Below are positions 8,618 to 17,960 of a DNA stretch of 64,000 nucleotides, piece by piece; the first letter of the stretch is position 1, and each line of letters opens with the position of its first letter. The notes under the pieces were generated by a model. That model had not been told where the DNA came from, did not search any database, and worked only from the letters and a program-made list of their open reading frames with translations. Position numbers and translations under genes: made by a program. This DNA comes from Oscillospiraceae bacterium (GTDB lineage Bacteria > Bacillota > Clostridia > UBA1381), in assembly GCA_022509025.1 (NCBI GenBank), contig JAFLUB010000002.1, positions 1 through 64,000 on the forward strand. The letters run 5' to 3'.

Positions 8618-8723
8618 TAACGTGAAAAATTAGCGGCGCATCTCACCCTTTTTCGGAACTTGAAGTATCCGCATACGTCGGCGTTCCTCAAAAGGGTGAT
8701 CTGCTTGTTACTTTTCCACGTTA
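8618..8723. repeat. 106-bp palindromic repeat, family 1, copy 3
   Basis: It has the same core as copies 1 and 2 (CCCTTTTTCGGAACTTGAAGTAT and ACGTCGGCGTTCCTCAAAAGGG). The ends TAACGTG / CACGTTA are perfectly inverted, showing that the whole unit is one long imperfect palindrome. It lies just before the ribosome site of the SLH-protein gene. Confidence 0.85.
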
Positions 8724-8744
8724 GAGACGAAGGAGGACTTATTG

Positions 8745-10733
8745 ATGAAAAAATTAACATCACTCATGCTTAGCGCTGTTATGTTACTTGCGCTTGCATT
8801 CAGTACCGTTACGGTAAATGCACAGGGAAATAATATGGAGACCGTACTTGCTTCGGTAAAGGCAAGGGTGGAAATTCCGGCTGAGTATACGGAGTTTTCA
8901 AGCAGCTCACAGTCGGAATACGGATTTGTATCGTACTATTTCGACTGGTGTAGCAGCGAGTATAATAGAAATATGAATGTACGTTGTTATGATGACGGTA
9001 CAATAACAGAGTATTCAAACTATTCATTTGACAGTGATGGTTCGCCGTCTATTCCAAAGATGTCAGTTGATGATGCGGTAAAGCTCGCTGAAGACTTTGT
9101 AAAGCAGATAAACCCTGATTTTCCGTATGAAATAAAGGTTACGGACAACGGCAGGGGCAGTCTTTACGGCGGTGATTATAGCTTTGGAATAGATATTTAT
9201 GTTAACGGAATTCTGTTCTCTGATGGAAAAGGAAGTATAAATGTTAACGGAAATACAGGGAATATTGAGTATTTCAGAATAGGATATATCCCTGCCCAAT
9301 TCCCGGCAGTTGAAAATGCAATAAGCCGCGCGGAGGCGGAAAAAGCGTACAGTGATAATTTAGGTCTTGAGATGATTTACAGAACATCTTCTGACAAGGA
9401 CGGAAAAACATTTGCGTATCCTGTGTATGTGCCCGCGTACAGCTACGGAAGATTCATAAACGCGCTCACGGGAGATGTAACGATACTTGGCGCATATGCA
9501 GACCGCAACTATGCTATGGGTATGGAGGATGCTGCTTCCGCTTCGTCTGCTATGAAGGAGGACGGCGGATTCACAGAGCAGGAAATCAGAGAACTTCAGA
9601 ATATTCAGGGACTTATTTCACAGGCAGATATTGAAAAGCAGATAAGAAACAATAAAATACTGTCTGTTCCTAAGGAAATAGGTATAGCTTCAATTAGTCT
9701 CAACAAGGCATATAACAATGATGATTACTCATATTACGTAAGAATGTCCGGCGAAGGAACGAATATTTATATATATCTTGATGCGAAAACAGGCGAAATT
9801 CTGCATTATAACCGTTACGGTGAAGACAGAAGCGGCGACACGGTAAACAGAAATGACGATGCGTTCGGGTCGCTTGCCGGTGATAAGGCGGACGAGTATA
9901 AATATAACGAGGAAAATAAGTCGTATGAAAGATATGTAAACGGTATCCGCGTCAGCGGTGATAACGCATACATCACATACAGAGATGGTGTGCTTGAAAA
10001 CTATAGTATCTCATATACTGAAACTGATTTCCCATCGCTTGAAGGAGCAATGAGTAAAGAGGAAGCGGAAAAGGTGATGTTTGAAGCAAAGGGATATGAG
10101 ATGAAGTATATTACCGATGTGACGAAAAATACTCTTTCAATAATCCCTGTTTATATGCATGAGTCTGTTTCAATAAATCCGTTTAACGGAAAATTTGTGG
10201 ACTACAGCAACGAAGAGATATCCGACAATGACGGAAAAATCGAATACAGTGATTTGAGCGGTCATTATGCCGAAAAGTACATAAAGGAGCTTGCATATTA
10301 CGGAGTAGGCTTCGAGGGCGGTGAGTTCAGACCTGATGAAAAAATAACTCAGAAAGACTTTCTGGCACTGCTTATGTCGGTGCATCAAAGCGGAATAGTT
10401 GTTATGCGTAATGACAGCGAGCAGGCTGACTATGTTTACAGACGTTCTGTGAGAAATAATATTATTTCCGAGGAGGAACGTGACGACAGCGCAAACGTTA
10501 CGCGTGAAATGGCGGCGGTATACATGATTCGCGCTATGGGCGCTGAAACGTACGCTAAGTATGATGATATATATGTAACTCCGTTTAAGGATGTAACACA
10601 GCATAAGGGATATATTGCGCTTCTCAGCGCAATGAGTGTTGTGAGCGGCGGAGGCGATGGACTGTTTAATCCTCAACGTGAAATCACACGCGCTGAAAGC
10701 GCAGTGATGATATATAATTATCTGACAAGATAA
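8745..10733 (+). CDS. Secreted SLH-domain protein with YcdB/PepSY-like repeats
   Basis: This 662-aa exported protein has a signal peptide of about 27 residues (LMLSAVMLLALAFSTVTVNAQ). Two long repeats follow (about 75-250 and 300-490), built on PepSY/YcdB-like units (SVDDAVKLAEDFVKQINP; SLEGAMSKEEAEKVMFEAKG). Residues ~500-662 hold S-layer homology units (SDLSGHYAEKYIKELAYYGV; ITRAESAVMIYNYL) that anchor proteins to cell-wall polymers. The track starts at TTG 8742; ATG 8745 sits better after AGGAGG. The role is unknown; PepSY units are thought to inhibit or chaperone peptidases. It ends 20 bp before the pectin lyase. Confidence 0.82.
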   Translation: MKKLTSLMLSAVMLLALAFSTVTVNAQGNNMETVLASVKARVEIPAEYTEFSSSSQSEYGFVSYYFDWCSSEYNRNMNVRCYDDGTITEYSNYSFDSDGSPSIPKMSVDDAVKLAEDFVKQINPDFPYEIKVTDNGRGSLYGGDYSFGIDIYVNGILFSDGKGSINVNGNTGNIEYFRIGYIPAQFPAVENAISRAEAEKAYSDNLGLEMIYRTSSDKDGKTFAYPVYVPAYSYGRFINALTGDVTILGAYADRNYAMGMEDAASASSAMKEDGGFTEQEIRELQNIQGLISQADIEKQIRNNKILSVPKEIGIASISLNKAYNNDDYSYYVRMSGEGTNIYIYLDAKTGEILHYNRYGEDRSGDTVNRNDDAFGSLAGDKADEYKYNEENKSYERYVNGIRVSGDNAYITYRDGVLENYSISYTETDFPSLEGAMSKEEAEKVMFEAKGYEMKYITDVTKNTLSIIPVYMHESVSINPFNGKFVDYSNEEISDNDGKIEYSDLSGHYAEKYIKELAYYGVGFEGGEFRPDEKITQKDFLALLMSVHQSGIVVMRNDSEQADYVYRRSVRNNIISEEERDDSANVTREMAAVYMIRAMGAETYAKYDDIYVTPFKDVTQHKGYIALLSAMSVVSGGGDGLFNPQREITRAESAVMIYNYLTR

Positions 10734-10753
10734 TTTTGATTAGAGGTATTAAC

Positions 10754-13700
10754 GTGAAAAAAATTATATCATTATTACTTTCATCATCAGTAATTGTATC
10801 AGCTGCGGCGGTGTCTGCTGCTCCGGTAAGAATTGCAGATTATAATACGCCATCTCAGCTTGAATATCTTAACCGCGGTACTGTTGCGGTTAAGACAAAA
10901 GACGGTGTATTTATATCATGGCGGCTTCTTGGTACAGAGAACTATGGCACAGCATTTGACGTATACCGCGGCGCAACAAAGATTGCAACAGTGAGCGACC
11001 GTACAAACTATATTGATTCAGCTGTAGGCAGTGAGTATACCGTTGTTCCTGAGGGACAGCCTGTTTCAACGGGAGAAACAGTAACGGTAAACAGCGAGCA
11101 GTACATAACAATTTTGCTTGACCGACCCGAGAGCGGGACAAGCCTTGACGGCACAGAATACACATATTCACCGAACGATGTGACTCCTGCCGACGTTGAC
11201 GGCGACGGCGAATACGAGCTTATTCTGAAATGGGAGCCGTCAAACTCATTTGACAGCGGAAAAGAAGCGAAATACAGCGGAAACGTATATGTTGACTGCT
11301 ATGAAATGGACGGCACAAAGCTTTGGCGCATTGATATGGGTATAAATATAAACGCCGGCGCGCATTTCACACAGATGGCGGCTTATGATTTTGACCTTGA
11401 CGGAAAAGCTGAGCTTGCCATGAAGACTGCACCGGGAACAAAGGACGGAATGGGTAATTTTGTATCAGACGCGTCACTTATTGACGGTATAATAAATACA
11501 GACAATGATGCGGATTACCGCCACAGTGAAGGTAAAATAAACGACACTGCCGGACGCGTGCTTTCGGGTCCTGAATTTTACACCGTATTTCAAGGGGATA
11601 CAGGTGAGGCGCTTGACACTGTATACTATCCGCACCCGCGCGGAACGGTTAAAGAATGGGGCGACAACTGGGGCAACCGCTCTGAAAGATACCTGACCGG
11701 AGTGGCATATCTTGACGGTAAAACTCCGTCAATGCTGGCATGGCGCGGATATTACGCGAAAACTACAGTGACAGCATTTAATCTTGTGGATAAAAGACTT
11801 ATTGACGTGGCTGATTTTGACACGTCAAAAAAGGGTAATTCACAGTACGCCGGAAACGGAAATCATAATCTGACAGTCGGTGATGTGGACGGTGACGGCT
11901 GTGATGAGATAATATGCGGAGCGCTTGCTTTGGATAATGACTTATCTGTTCTGTGGTGCTCAGGTCGTGGACATGGCGATGCGCTCCATCTTGCCGATTA
12001 CGACCCGACTCATGAGGGAATGGAATATTTCAGCGTACATGAGGATTATGGCGGCAGTAAGATAACAGGCAGCACAACCGGTAATGACGGTCAAAAGCAT
12101 TTGGGAGGTATGACTCTATATGACGCGGCGAGCGGTTCAGAGCTGTTTCATGAGGATTCCAACAGCGACCAAGCGCGCGGAATGATGGCAAATGTCGGTT
12201 ATGGAGACGGTTATTTTGAACTTTGGGGCTCAGGGGATTATGTATCGTACGGAGGCGATGACGTCAGGGAAGTAAGATATAGCCCCGATAGCGCAAATTT
12301 CAGAATATTCTGGGATGGGGACACCTATGACGAATTATTTGACGGCACAGGCAGCAGTGACCGTGGCAGCGATGTGAAAATATCCGGTAAAGACGGAAGA
12401 ATACAGTCGCTGAGAAATGTCACGACGAATAACGGAACAAAGAACAACGCCGGTCTTATCGCCGACCTGTTCGGCGACTGGCGCGAGGAAATAGTAATGC
12501 GCGGTCAGGACAATGAGAGCCTGCTTGTATACACAACCACTATCCCGACAGAGCATAAATTATATACGCTTATGCATGACAGAGCGTACCGTATGCAGGT
12601 TGCCGCTCAGAATACAGCGTATAATCAACCGCCGCATATAAGCTACTATATAAATGAAGAAAACGACGAAAAAGATATGCGCAAAACGGCTGCGTATGTA
12701 ACAACAGTTCATGACGGCATAACAGAGGTCAGAACGGAAAATCTGCCGGAGGATAAGCCGGGACTCGAAGTGAATGCGACAAATGAAAAGCTTACTGTTA
12801 CGAACAGAACCGGTCAGAAATTTAATGCGGTGGCTTACATAGTCCGTTATGACGGTCATACTCTTACTAACGTAACAAAGCAGGATATAGAAGTCCCGGC
12901 AAAGGGATATTCAGGAGAAATTGACGCGGAGGTTGGCGACACAGTATTTTTATGGGATAATAATCAGAAGCCTTTGACAGATAAATTGACAGTAGAACCG
13001 GCACCTACAGCAGCTCCAACCCCAACGCCGACTCCTGAGCCAACCCCAACGCCGACCCCAAAGCCGATACCTGAGTTTGTGGTGGAGAATGGCGTGCTGA
13101 TAGAGTATCATGAAATAGGTGGTTCCGTTAGTACAGTGAAAGTACCTGAAACTGTAGACGGACAGACTGTGACGGCTATAGGGGATGAAGTATTCAAAGA
13201 TTTGCAGGCTACCAATATTATTCTGCCGGACACGGTAAAGGAAATCGGTGCGGGAGCGTTTATGGGCTGCCGGAAGCTGAACGGTATATCATTACCGTCC
13301 GGACTTGAAAAGCTTGGAGAAGGAGCGTTTTCGAACTGTGGTATTATCGGTTATAGCATGAAAATCACCCTGCCGGACACGCTTAATGAAATAGCGCCGA
13401 ATACATTTAGCGGCTGCGGCAATCTCCGTCTTTTGGAATTGCCGGCGCATTTAACCAAAATCGGTCGTTATGCATTCAGTGGATGCGGACGGCTGAGCAG
13501 GATAGAATTCCCCGAGTCACTGACAGAAATCGGTGAGTATGCTTTTGAAAATTGCGGGACGCTTTCTGAAATAGACACAAAAAATGTTGAAACAATAGGC
13601 AGATCGGCATTCTATAGTACGGGGCTTAAGGAAGTAATTCTCGGCGAACCCCTCAAAGATATAGGCCGCAACGCGTTTGCTTACGCTAATATTGAAACAG

Positions 13701-14785
13701 CGTGGGTATATAATAAAGAGATAAGCGAAAATCTGCCGGTGTGGTGCGAAAAAATGTACGGATATGCCGGTTCGGGAGCTCAGGAATTCGCTGATATTTA
13801 TGAGATACCTTTCTACGATATTGAAACAGGCAAGCTTCTGTCTGATCCATGGGAAATTGATGACGACGGAGTAATAACAAAGTACAAAGGCAGCGATGAA
13901 AAACTTGTTATTCCTGATGAAATTCACGGTATAACCGTTACCGCCATCGGGAACAGCGCTTTTATGGACAATGAGACTATCGTAAGCGTAACCCTTCCGG
14001 ACACTGTAACGAGAATAGAGAGCTCCGGGTTCGGAGGATGTACGGCTCTGAAGATGTTTGACACAAATAAAGTAAAAACAATAGCCGATACCGCGTTTTA
14101 CGGATGTACAAGTTTAGAAGAGCTTATTTTAGGCGAAAACGTCACGAGTCTCGGAATGAGAATGTGTATTGAGTGCTATAATCTTAAAAAACTTGTAGTA
14201 CTCAACAGAGACTTGAATATAGGAGACCTTTGGAGATGGGAAAAAGGTATAGAAGAAATTCATGGCTATATAGATTCTCAGGCTAAGACATACGCTGATT
14301 TAAATGATATACCGTTTTATGATATTGAAACCGGCGATAGGATTATAACTGAATGGGTTATTGATGAAAACGGTGAGCTTTTAAAATATAACGGAAATGA
14401 AACAGATATTGTTGTTCCATCTGAAGTGGACGGAGCAGAAATAAAATACATAGGAAGCAAAGCGTTCGCAGGCAGCGATATAACCTCTATCATTTTGCCG
14501 GACAGTGTGAAATCAGTATATTACTATGCTTTTTCAGGATGTACTTCTCTTAAAGATGTAACCTTATCAAAAAGAATGAATAAATTAAATGATATTTTTT
14601 GGGCTTGTTCATCACTTGAAAAAGTAAGAGTGCCGTCAAGCATAACGGAATTGGAAAAAGATATTTTTGCGGACTGCCCTAACGTAACTCTTTATTGTAC
14701 GGCAGATTCTGCGGCGGAGGTTTATGCGAAAGAAAATGATATACCGTATGTGATAGATGAAACACTGATCGTTAGGGCAGATTAA
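10754..14785 (+). CDS. Secreted rhamnogalacturonan lyase (PL11) with leucine-rich repeat tail
   Basis: Family 11 lyases cleave the rhamnogalacturonan-I backbone of pectin by beta-elimination. After a signal peptide (MKKIISLLLSSSVIVSAAAVSA), residues ~27-640 match PL11 (LEYLNRGTVAVKTKDGVFISWRLLG), including calcium-type DVDGDGEYE and DFDLDGKAE loops of the beta-propeller. A small beta module (VFLWDNNQKPL), a Thr-Pro linker (~745-775) and about 570 residues of BspA-type LRR_5 repeats in three blocks (SITEIG.YAF..C style) follow. GTG 10754, seven bases after TAGAGGT, is a better start than the listed TTG 10736. Co-transcription with the SLH gene is likely. Confidence 0.92.
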   Translation: MKKIISLLLSSSVIVSAAAVSAAPVRIADYNTPSQLEYLNRGTVAVKTKDGVFISWRLLGTENYGTAFDVYRGATKIATVSDRTNYIDSAVGSEYTVVPEGQPVSTGETVTVNSEQYITILLDRPESGTSLDGTEYTYSPNDVTPADVDGDGEYELILKWEPSNSFDSGKEAKYSGNVYVDCYEMDGTKLWRIDMGININAGAHFTQMAAYDFDLDGKAELAMKTAPGTKDGMGNFVSDASLIDGIINTDNDADYRHSEGKINDTAGRVLSGPEFYTVFQGDTGEALDTVYYPHPRGTVKEWGDNWGNRSERYLTGVAYLDGKTPSMLAWRGYYAKTTVTAFNLVDKRLIDVADFDTSKKGNSQYAGNGNHNLTVGDVDGDGCDEIICGALALDNDLSVLWCSGRGHGDALHLADYDPTHEGMEYFSVHEDYGGSKITGSTTGNDGQKHLGGMTLYDAASGSELFHEDSNSDQARGMMANVGYGDGYFELWGSGDYVSYGGDDVREVRYSPDSANFRIFWDGDTYDELFDGTGSSDRGSDVKISGKDGRIQSLRNVTTNNGTKNNAGLIADLFGDWREEIVMRGQDNESLLVYTTTIPTEHKLYTLMHDRAYRMQVAAQNTAYNQPPHISYYINEENDEKDMRKTAAYVTTVHDGITEVRTENLPEDKPGLEVNATNEKLTVTNRTGQKFNAVAYIVRYDGHTLTNVTKQDIEVPAKGYSGEIDAEVGDTVFLWDNNQKPLTDKLTVEPAPTAAPTPTPTPEPTPTPTPKPIPEFVVENGVLIEYHEIGGSVSTVKVPETVDGQTVTAIGDEVFKDLQATNIILPDTVKEIGAGAFMGCRKLNGISLPSGLEKLGEGAFSNCGIIGYSMKITLPDTLNEIAPNTFSGCGNLRLLELPAHLTKIGRYAFSGCGRLSRIEFPESLTEIGEYAFENCGTLSEIDTKNVETIGRSAFYSTGLKEVILGEPLKDIGRNAFAYANIETAWVYNKEISENLPVWCEKMYGYAGSGAQEFADIYEIPFYDIETGKLLSDPWEIDDDGVITKYKGSDEKLVIPDEIHGITVTAIGNSAFMDNETIVSVTLPDTVTRIESSGFGGCTALKMFDTNKVKTIADTAFYGCTSLEELILGENVTSLGMRMCIECYNLKKLVVLNRDLNIGDLWRWEKGIEEIHGYIDSQAKTYADLNDIPFYDIETGDRIITEWVIDENGELLKYNGNETDIVVPSEVDGAEIKYIGSKAFAGSDITSIILPDSVKSVYYYAFSGCTSLKDVTLSKRMNKLNDIFWACSSLEKVRVPSSITELEKDIFADCPNVTLYCTADSAAEVYAKENDIPYVIDETLIVRAD

Positions 14786-14797
14786 GTTTATTATTTT

Positions 14798-14838
14798 AAA
14801 ACAACACGGCAAAGCAATGCGTTTTGACGTGTTGTTTT
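14798..14838 (+). terminator. Terminator after the rhamnogalacturonan lyase
   Basis: 11-bp stem AAAACAACACG / CGTGTTGTTTT with a 19-nt loop; the T-rich end is part of the stem. Confidence 0.7.
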
Positions 14839-14885
14839 AGTTTGATGAAAAATATGTAAACTTTTTCTGAACACATATATAGTGC

Positions 14886-14914
14886 TTGAAAAAAATGTGG
14901 AAAAGTGGTATAAT
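14886..14914 (+). promoter_or_regulatory. Sigma-A promoter of aroC
   Basis: TTGAAA, 17-bp spacer, TATAAT; about 75 bp before the ATG. Confidence 0.8.
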
Positions 14915-14987
14915 AATTGTATATATGCTTTTTGTTATAAAATAACATATACATATTACAAATTATAACGATGAACGGAGAAAAATT

Positions 14988-16133
14988 ATGCTAAGATTTT
15001 TTACTGCGGGAGAAACGCACGGTAAATGCCTGACGGTTATAGTAGAGGGTATGCCCTCGGGGGTCAGGATAAGCCTTGATAAAATAAATGAACAGCTTGC
15101 AAGAAGACAGCAGGGTTACGGCAGAGGCGGAAGAATGCTTATTGAAAAGGATAAAGCTGAAATTCTTTCGGGAGTCAGAGGCGGTGTGACGCTCGGCAGT
15201 CCGATTGCGATAAAGATAGAAAACAGAGACTGGGCAAACTGGGAAAAGATAATGGGAACAGAGGAAAGTAATGGCGAAAAGGCTGTTGACTGTCCGCGTC
15301 CCGGTCATGCTGATCTGACGGGCGGCATGAAGTATAACCACACGGATTTAAGAAACGTGCTTGAAAGAGCGAGCGCGAGAGAAACCGCGGCGCGCGTTGC
15401 GGTGGGTGCGCTTGTAAGACAGGTTCTTGAACCTTTCGGCGTGGAATTTTTAAGTCACGTGAAAAGAATAGGAGCTGTCGAGGATACGGCGGATGTGAAT
15501 GCTCCGGATTTTTTTGAAAAGGTTAAAAATTCTCCTGTCAGCTTCGGGAATGAAGATGATGCGAAAAAGGCGATGGAATATATAGATAATATTAAGGAAA
15601 GCGGTGAAAGCTGCGGCGGTATTGTGGAAACAATAGTAAAGGGGCTTCCCGCCGGACTCGGAAGCTATGTTCATTATGACAGGAAGCTCGACGCGAATAT
15701 TGCATTTGGCATTATGAGTATTCAGGCAATAAAGGGCGTTGAAATAGGTATGGGCTTCGGAGTAAGTGAGCTTCCCGGTTCAAAGGTTCATGATGAAATT
15801 GAATATTCCGGCACCTTCAGCCGTATAACGAATAACGCAGGCGGTATTGAGGGCGGAATGTCTAACGGCGAACCTGTTATAGTAAGAGCCGCAATGAAGC
15901 CTATTCCCACGCTTTATAATCCACTGAGAACTGTGAATATAAAGGACAAGTCTCCCCACAAAGCGACTGTGGAAAGAAGCGATATCTGCGCTGTTCCCGC
16001 AGGCTCCGTTGTGGTGGAGGCGGCAGTAGCTTTTGAAATCACAAAAGCGTTCCTCGAAAAGTTCAGCGGAGACTGCATGGAGGATATAAAAGCATATTAC
16101 GAAATTTACAATGACAGAATAAAGAAATTCTGA
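14988..16133 (+). CDS. aroC: Chorismate synthase
   Basis: It catalyses the last shikimate-pathway step, EPSP to chorismate, using reduced FMN. The 381-aa protein shows the N-terminal FFTAGETHGKCLTVIVEGMPSG signature, the FMN/substrate region RPGHADLTGGMKYNHTDLRNVLERASARETAARVA, and the terminal SDICAVPAG motif. ATG 14988 follows ACGGAG. It has its own promoter and stands alone among unrelated genes; no other shikimate genes are in the window. Confidence 0.97.
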   Translation: MLRFFTAGETHGKCLTVIVEGMPSGVRISLDKINEQLARRQQGYGRGGRMLIEKDKAEILSGVRGGVTLGSPIAIKIENRDWANWEKIMGTEESNGEKAVDCPRPGHADLTGGMKYNHTDLRNVLERASARETAARVAVGALVRQVLEPFGVEFLSHVKRIGAVEDTADVNAPDFFEKVKNSPVSFGNEDDAKKAMEYIDNIKESGESCGGIVETIVKGLPAGLGSYVHYDRKLDANIAFGIMSIQAIKGVEIGMGFGVSELPGSKVHDEIEYSGTFSRITNNAGGIEGGMSNGEPVIVRAAMKPIPTLYNPLRTVNIKDKSPHKATVERSDICAVPAGSVVVEAAVAFEITKAFLEKFSGDCMEDIKAYYEIYNDRIKKF

Positions 16134-16170
16134 TTTTCAAAAAATAAGCATGAAAGGTGGTGAGGATTGC

Positions 16171-16737
16171 TTGACCGAAAATGATTTGATACAAAAATGC
16201 AAAAAAGGCAGCAGAGAGGCCTTTAATATACTTTTTTCAAGATACCAGTCACAGGTAATAAATACTGCTTACGGAATGCTTTCGGATAAAGAGGACGCTT
16301 GTGATGCGGCTCAGGAAGTATTTATAAGGGTATATAAAAATATAGACTCATTTAAAGAACAGTCCTCATTCACTACATGGCTTTACAGAATAACTGTAAA
16401 TGTTTGTTCGGATATTTTACGCAAGAGACAGAGAAATTCGGATATAATAAGTATAAACAGCTTCACAGACGATAATAAGGATTTTGATATTCCCGATGAG
16501 TCGCCGACAGTTGAAGAGAATATGGAACTTTCCGAAAGACAGGCGGCTGTGAGAAAAGCGATAAGTGAGCTTAAAGAGGAATACAGAACTGTCATCACAC
16601 TATGTGATGTTGAAGGCATGAGCTACGAAAATATCGCCGAGGTGCTTAATATTCCTCACGGGACTGTAAAATCAAGAATAAATCGTGCAAGAAATGCATT
16701 AAAGAAAAAATTAATGAAAAAAAGGGAACTTTTTTAA
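16171..16737 (+). CDS. ECF-type RNA polymerase sigma factor
   Basis: The 188-aa group 4 sigma factor has region 2 at about 10-80 (AFNILFSRYQSQVINTAYGML...DACDAAQEVFIRVYKN, FTTWLYRITVNVCSDILRK) and region 4 at about 125-180 (YRTVITLCDVEGMSYENIAEVLNIPHGTVKSRINRAR). The track uses ATG 16150, but that would put the GGTGGTGAGG ribosome site inside the gene; TTG 16171 gives the usual MTENDLIQKCKKGSREAF start. The anti-sigma gene follows after 54 bp and should hold this factor inactive at the membrane. The inducing signal is unknown. Confidence 0.92.
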   Translation: MTENDLIQKCKKGSREAFNILFSRYQSQVINTAYGMLSDKEDACDAAQEVFIRVYKNIDSFKEQSSFTTWLYRITVNVCSDILRKRQRNSDIISINSFTDDNKDFDIPDESPTVEENMELSERQAAVRKAISELKEEYRTVITLCDVEGMSYENIAEVLNIPHGTVKSRINRARNALKKKLMKKRELF

Positions 16738-16791
16738 AAATTTATACGTCTAATATAGTGAAATGAAGTATTTAAGAAAGGGGGAGATTGT

Positions 16792-17916
16792 ATGGATTGC
16801 GAAAAGTTTAGAGAATATCTTGATAATTATGAAAATCTTACGGACAGTGAAAAGCTTGAAATGACTTTGCATACTGAGCAATGCGAAGAATGCGGCAAAG
16901 AACTTCAATTTATGCTGTCAATAATTGAAACAACTAAATCTCTCCCGAGAATAGAACCTCCTGCGGACTTTATGGATAAGCTTAATATCCGCATAAGCAT
17001 GGAGGAAAGAAGAAATAACCGTGCTGCGAAGCGTATCATGAAAAATCTGAAAACAAATTGGAAGCAATATACGGCAGCAGCGGCATGCTTTGCGCTTGTA
17101 GCGGTTATAGTAGCAAACGGAAGAACGCTTATTGACAATATGGACACCGGCGATGACGGCATCATTATAGAAGAGACAGTATCCACAGATTCGCCGATTC
17201 CTGCTATCACTTCGGCTCCTGTATCTATACCTGTTCCGGCACCGGATCAGGTTAAGGATAATACCGCGGCGGCAGATAACCGCGTACAGGAAAATAAAGA
17301 AACTCGAGATACTCAGAATGTGAAAAACAGTCAGCCCGGCAGGACGAATAAAAATACATCGTCAGATAGGGCATCATCAGTGGCAAATAGCGCGAACACT
17401 GCGTCGCGGCAAAGTGTTTCCTCGCCATCTGTGAATAAAGACGTAAATAAGACTGAAAACAACATTTCTGCACCGGTTGCTACGAGTGCTTCCGAATCGA
17501 CTGTAAACGACTCGCCGGCTGTTATAAATAATAATACACCGTCCGATACGGATAACGAGCCTGTTATTGCTTCTGTGCCGATAGGAAGAAGTATTCCCGA
17601 ACCGGTTCAGGGTGATATAACGAGAAGTTACAGCCTTGAAAGTGAAAATGGTATAGCTGTGGCAAGCCTTGAAGGTGAAGCTCCCGAAGTTGAAAATATA
17701 GCGGTAGGAAAGCTGAGGATATCTTCTGATAATGAAGAAAAGGCTATGAGTGTAATAGAACGCTATTCGTATAATATGGATGACGAGATGTATGCCGTGA
17801 ATGCTGAAAATTTTGCTGTGATGCTGTCGAGTCTTAATATGGAAAATGTGAAATATGACGATTACACTATTATAAGCGGCGGTATAGTAAGATTCAAAGT
17901 TGATTTGATGGAATAG
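16792..17916 (+). CDS. Membrane anti-sigma factor with zinc-finger domain
   Basis: The 374-aa protein starts with an anti-sigma zinc-binding motif (LHTEQCEECGKELQF, H-x3-C-x2-C), has one transmembrane segment near residues 95-112 (YTAAAACFALVAVIVA), then a long Ser/Asn/Thr-rich external linker and a small C-terminal domain. The architecture fits a partner that keeps the upstream ECF sigma at the membrane until an outside signal triggers proteolysis. It starts at ATG 16792 with a GGGGGAGA site. A strong hairpin follows 12 bp after the stop. Confidence 0.85.
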   Translation: MDCEKFREYLDNYENLTDSEKLEMTLHTEQCEECGKELQFMLSIIETTKSLPRIEPPADFMDKLNIRISMEERRNNRAAKRIMKNLKTNWKQYTAAAACFALVAVIVANGRTLIDNMDTGDDGIIIEETVSTDSPIPAITSAPVSIPVPAPDQVKDNTAAADNRVQENKETRDTQNVKNSQPGRTNKNTSSDRASSVANSANTASRQSVSSPSVNKDVNKTENNISAPVATSASESTVNDSPAVINNNTPSDTDNEPVIASVPIGRSIPEPVQGDITRSYSLESENGIAVASLEGEAPEVENIAVGKLRISSDNEEKAMSVIERYSYNMDDEMYAVNAENFAVMLSSLNMENVKYDDYTIISGGIVRFKVDLME

Positions 17917-17927
17917 TGAAAATACAA

Positions 17928-17960
17928 AAAGGGGGTGTTGCGTTAAGCAACACCCCCTTT
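17928..17960 (+). terminator. Hairpin terminator of the sigma/anti-sigma operon
   Basis: Perfect 13-bp stem AAAGGGGGTGTTG / CAACACCCCCTTT with a 7-nt loop CGTTAAG. The T-run is only three, so termination is likely but not certain. It abuts repeat family 2, copy A. Confidence 0.7.
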
